From JBFMEX01 sp040752215 (GTDB lineage Bacteria > Pseudomonadota > Alphaproteobacteria > Rhizobiales > Hyphomicrobiaceae): a stretch of DNA of 21,916 bases. Position numbers and translations under genes: made by a program. Below the pieces are notes generated by a model. It was not told the origin of the DNA and made no database searches. It was given only the letters and a program-made list of their open reading frames with translations. Shown piece after piece: positions 21,318 to 21,916 of this stretch; the first letter of the stretch is position 1; the number at the start of each line of letters is the position of its first letter. The DNA lies in contig JBFMEX010000018.1 in NCBI GenBank assembly GCA_040752215.1, positions 1 to 21,916 on the forward strand, given 5' to 3'.

Positions 21318-21916
21318 TCAGCGGCGCAACAGCTCGGCGGCGCGCGCGGGCACACCGGCCGCAATCGCCGTCTCGAGCGCCCCGGAACCGGCCCTGGCGG
21401 CCACGCTTTCGGGGACGATCCACGCGCTCCAGCCGCGGCCATAGAGCGTGCGCTCACAGGTCAAGTGGCCGGAGCGGACAACGCGGCACGTCCGATCCGC
21501 CTCCGCCTCGCGCGCCTCGCGGCGGTCGTGGACGATGAAGCGCAGGTCGACCGGCTCGACCAATGCTCGCGCCGCCTCGAGATCGACATCGCGGAATACG
21601 CAGGCGAGCGTATTGCTGCAGGCGCCGGCGCGGGTGAACAGGGTCGTGAGCGGGCCGAACGCCTGCCAGCGCGGCATCTTCTCGGCGGGCGCTACGGCGC
21701 CGCGGCTGACGTAGCAGCTCTCGGCGACGCACAGCACCGCGTCCGCCGTCTTGCTCCAGCGCCGGATTCCCTTGGCTCCCGGCTCCATCCGGAGCAGGAC
21801 CGTCACGCGCTCGCCACCCGGCGGCACGGGCGCGACCGGGTCGGTAGCGGAACGTGCCGACCTCGCGGCACGCGAAGCGGCGGGCTCGCCGCCGAGCGCG
21901 GAGCGCTGCTCGCGCA
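21318..21916 (-). CDS. Cysteine-paired protein of unknown function, C-terminal part (runs off right edge)
   Basis: The frame is open from the right edge to the stop at 21318, giving at least 198 residues; the N-terminus is outside the window. A GTG at 21827 is a possible internal start, but the frame continues upstream through an Ala/Arg/Pro-rich stretch. The rest is compact: TVLLRMEPGAKGIRRWSKTA, then three Cys pairs: C-x4-C in LCVAESCYVSRG, C-x5-C in ACSNTLACVFRDVDL, and C-x9-C in TCRVVRSGHLTC. These suggest disulfides and an exported protein. VDLRFIVHDRREAREA and AWIVPESVAARAG are other blocks that look conserved. I recall similar uncharacterised proteins from Rhizobiales but cannot name a function. 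It converges on the EF-G-like gene. Confidence 0.75.
   Translation of the reverse strand, partial: REQRSALGGEPAASRAARSARSATDPVAPVPPGGERVTVLLRMEPGAKGIRRWSKTADAVLCVAESCYVSRGAVAPAEKMPRWQAFGPLTTLFTRAGACSNTLACVFRDVDLEAARALVEPVDLRFIVHDRREAREAEADRTCRVVRSGHLTCERTLYGRGWSAWIVPESVAARAGSGALETAIAAGVPARAAELLRR

Noticed and set aside
1..21916. CRISPR arrays, prophage genes, integrases or insertion sequences
   Set aside because: No regularly spaced direct repeats, transposase or integrase motifs were seen on either strand. The tRNA-Arg shows no duplicated 3' end in the window.

Overview
The window is GC-rich, gene-dense DNA from an alphaproteobacterium, most likely a member of the Hyphomicrobiales (Rhizobiales). 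This rests on the guaB-rsmB pairing, the dsbA-smc neighbourhood, a GTG-rich start-codon set, and short GC-rich intergenic repeats of the kind whose translation gives 'NPSPQGGGE'-like peptides. I cannot name the genus.

Left block (minus strand, read right to left): two tandem DsbA-like periplasmic thioredoxin-fold proteins (4084-4779 and 3036-3789), a RelE-type toxin with a chimeric antitoxin (2583-2948 and 2247-2579), and the first 709 codons of Smc, which runs off the left edge. The toxin-antitoxin pair sits between dsbA and smc. The first DsbA copy appears to have a one-base frameshift in its signal peptide, next to an intergenic repeat.

Middle block: a ZIP metal transporter (plus strand, 5135-5878) overlaps tail to tail with an alpha/beta hydrolase (5871-6773). 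Upstream of the hydrolase is a fused SAM-methyltransferase/ATP-grasp ligase (6840-8786). Next come an RsmB/NOP-family rRNA methyltransferase and guaB, then a repeat of about 125 bp and rlmE (ftsJ). All but the transporter are on the minus strand.

Stress block (minus strand): hsp20 (15841-16332), a beta-CASP metallo-beta-lactamase ribonuclease (14165-15772) and an archaeal-type S-adenosylmethionine synthetase (12956-14158) form a tight run. A perfect TTGA-N6-TCAA site (FNR/FixK type) lies 71 bp upstream of hsp20. This is the most coherent candidate system in the window: possibly a low-oxygen-controlled chaperone, RNA-decay and SAM-supply operon. SAM-using RNA methyltransferases lie just downstream.

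Right block: a DUF6629-like membrane protein (plus), tRNA-Arg(CCG), a cytochrome c'-type monohaem protein, two small unknown proteins, an EF-G-like GTPase (19194-21242) lacking the usual switch II histidine, and a partial cysteine-paired protein of unknown function at the right edge.

The observations most worth follow-up are the antitoxin whose DNA-binding domain has been replaced by a DUF1508/YegP domain, the archaeal-type SAM synthetase operon with its FNR/FixK box, and the methyltransferase/ATP-grasp fusion.
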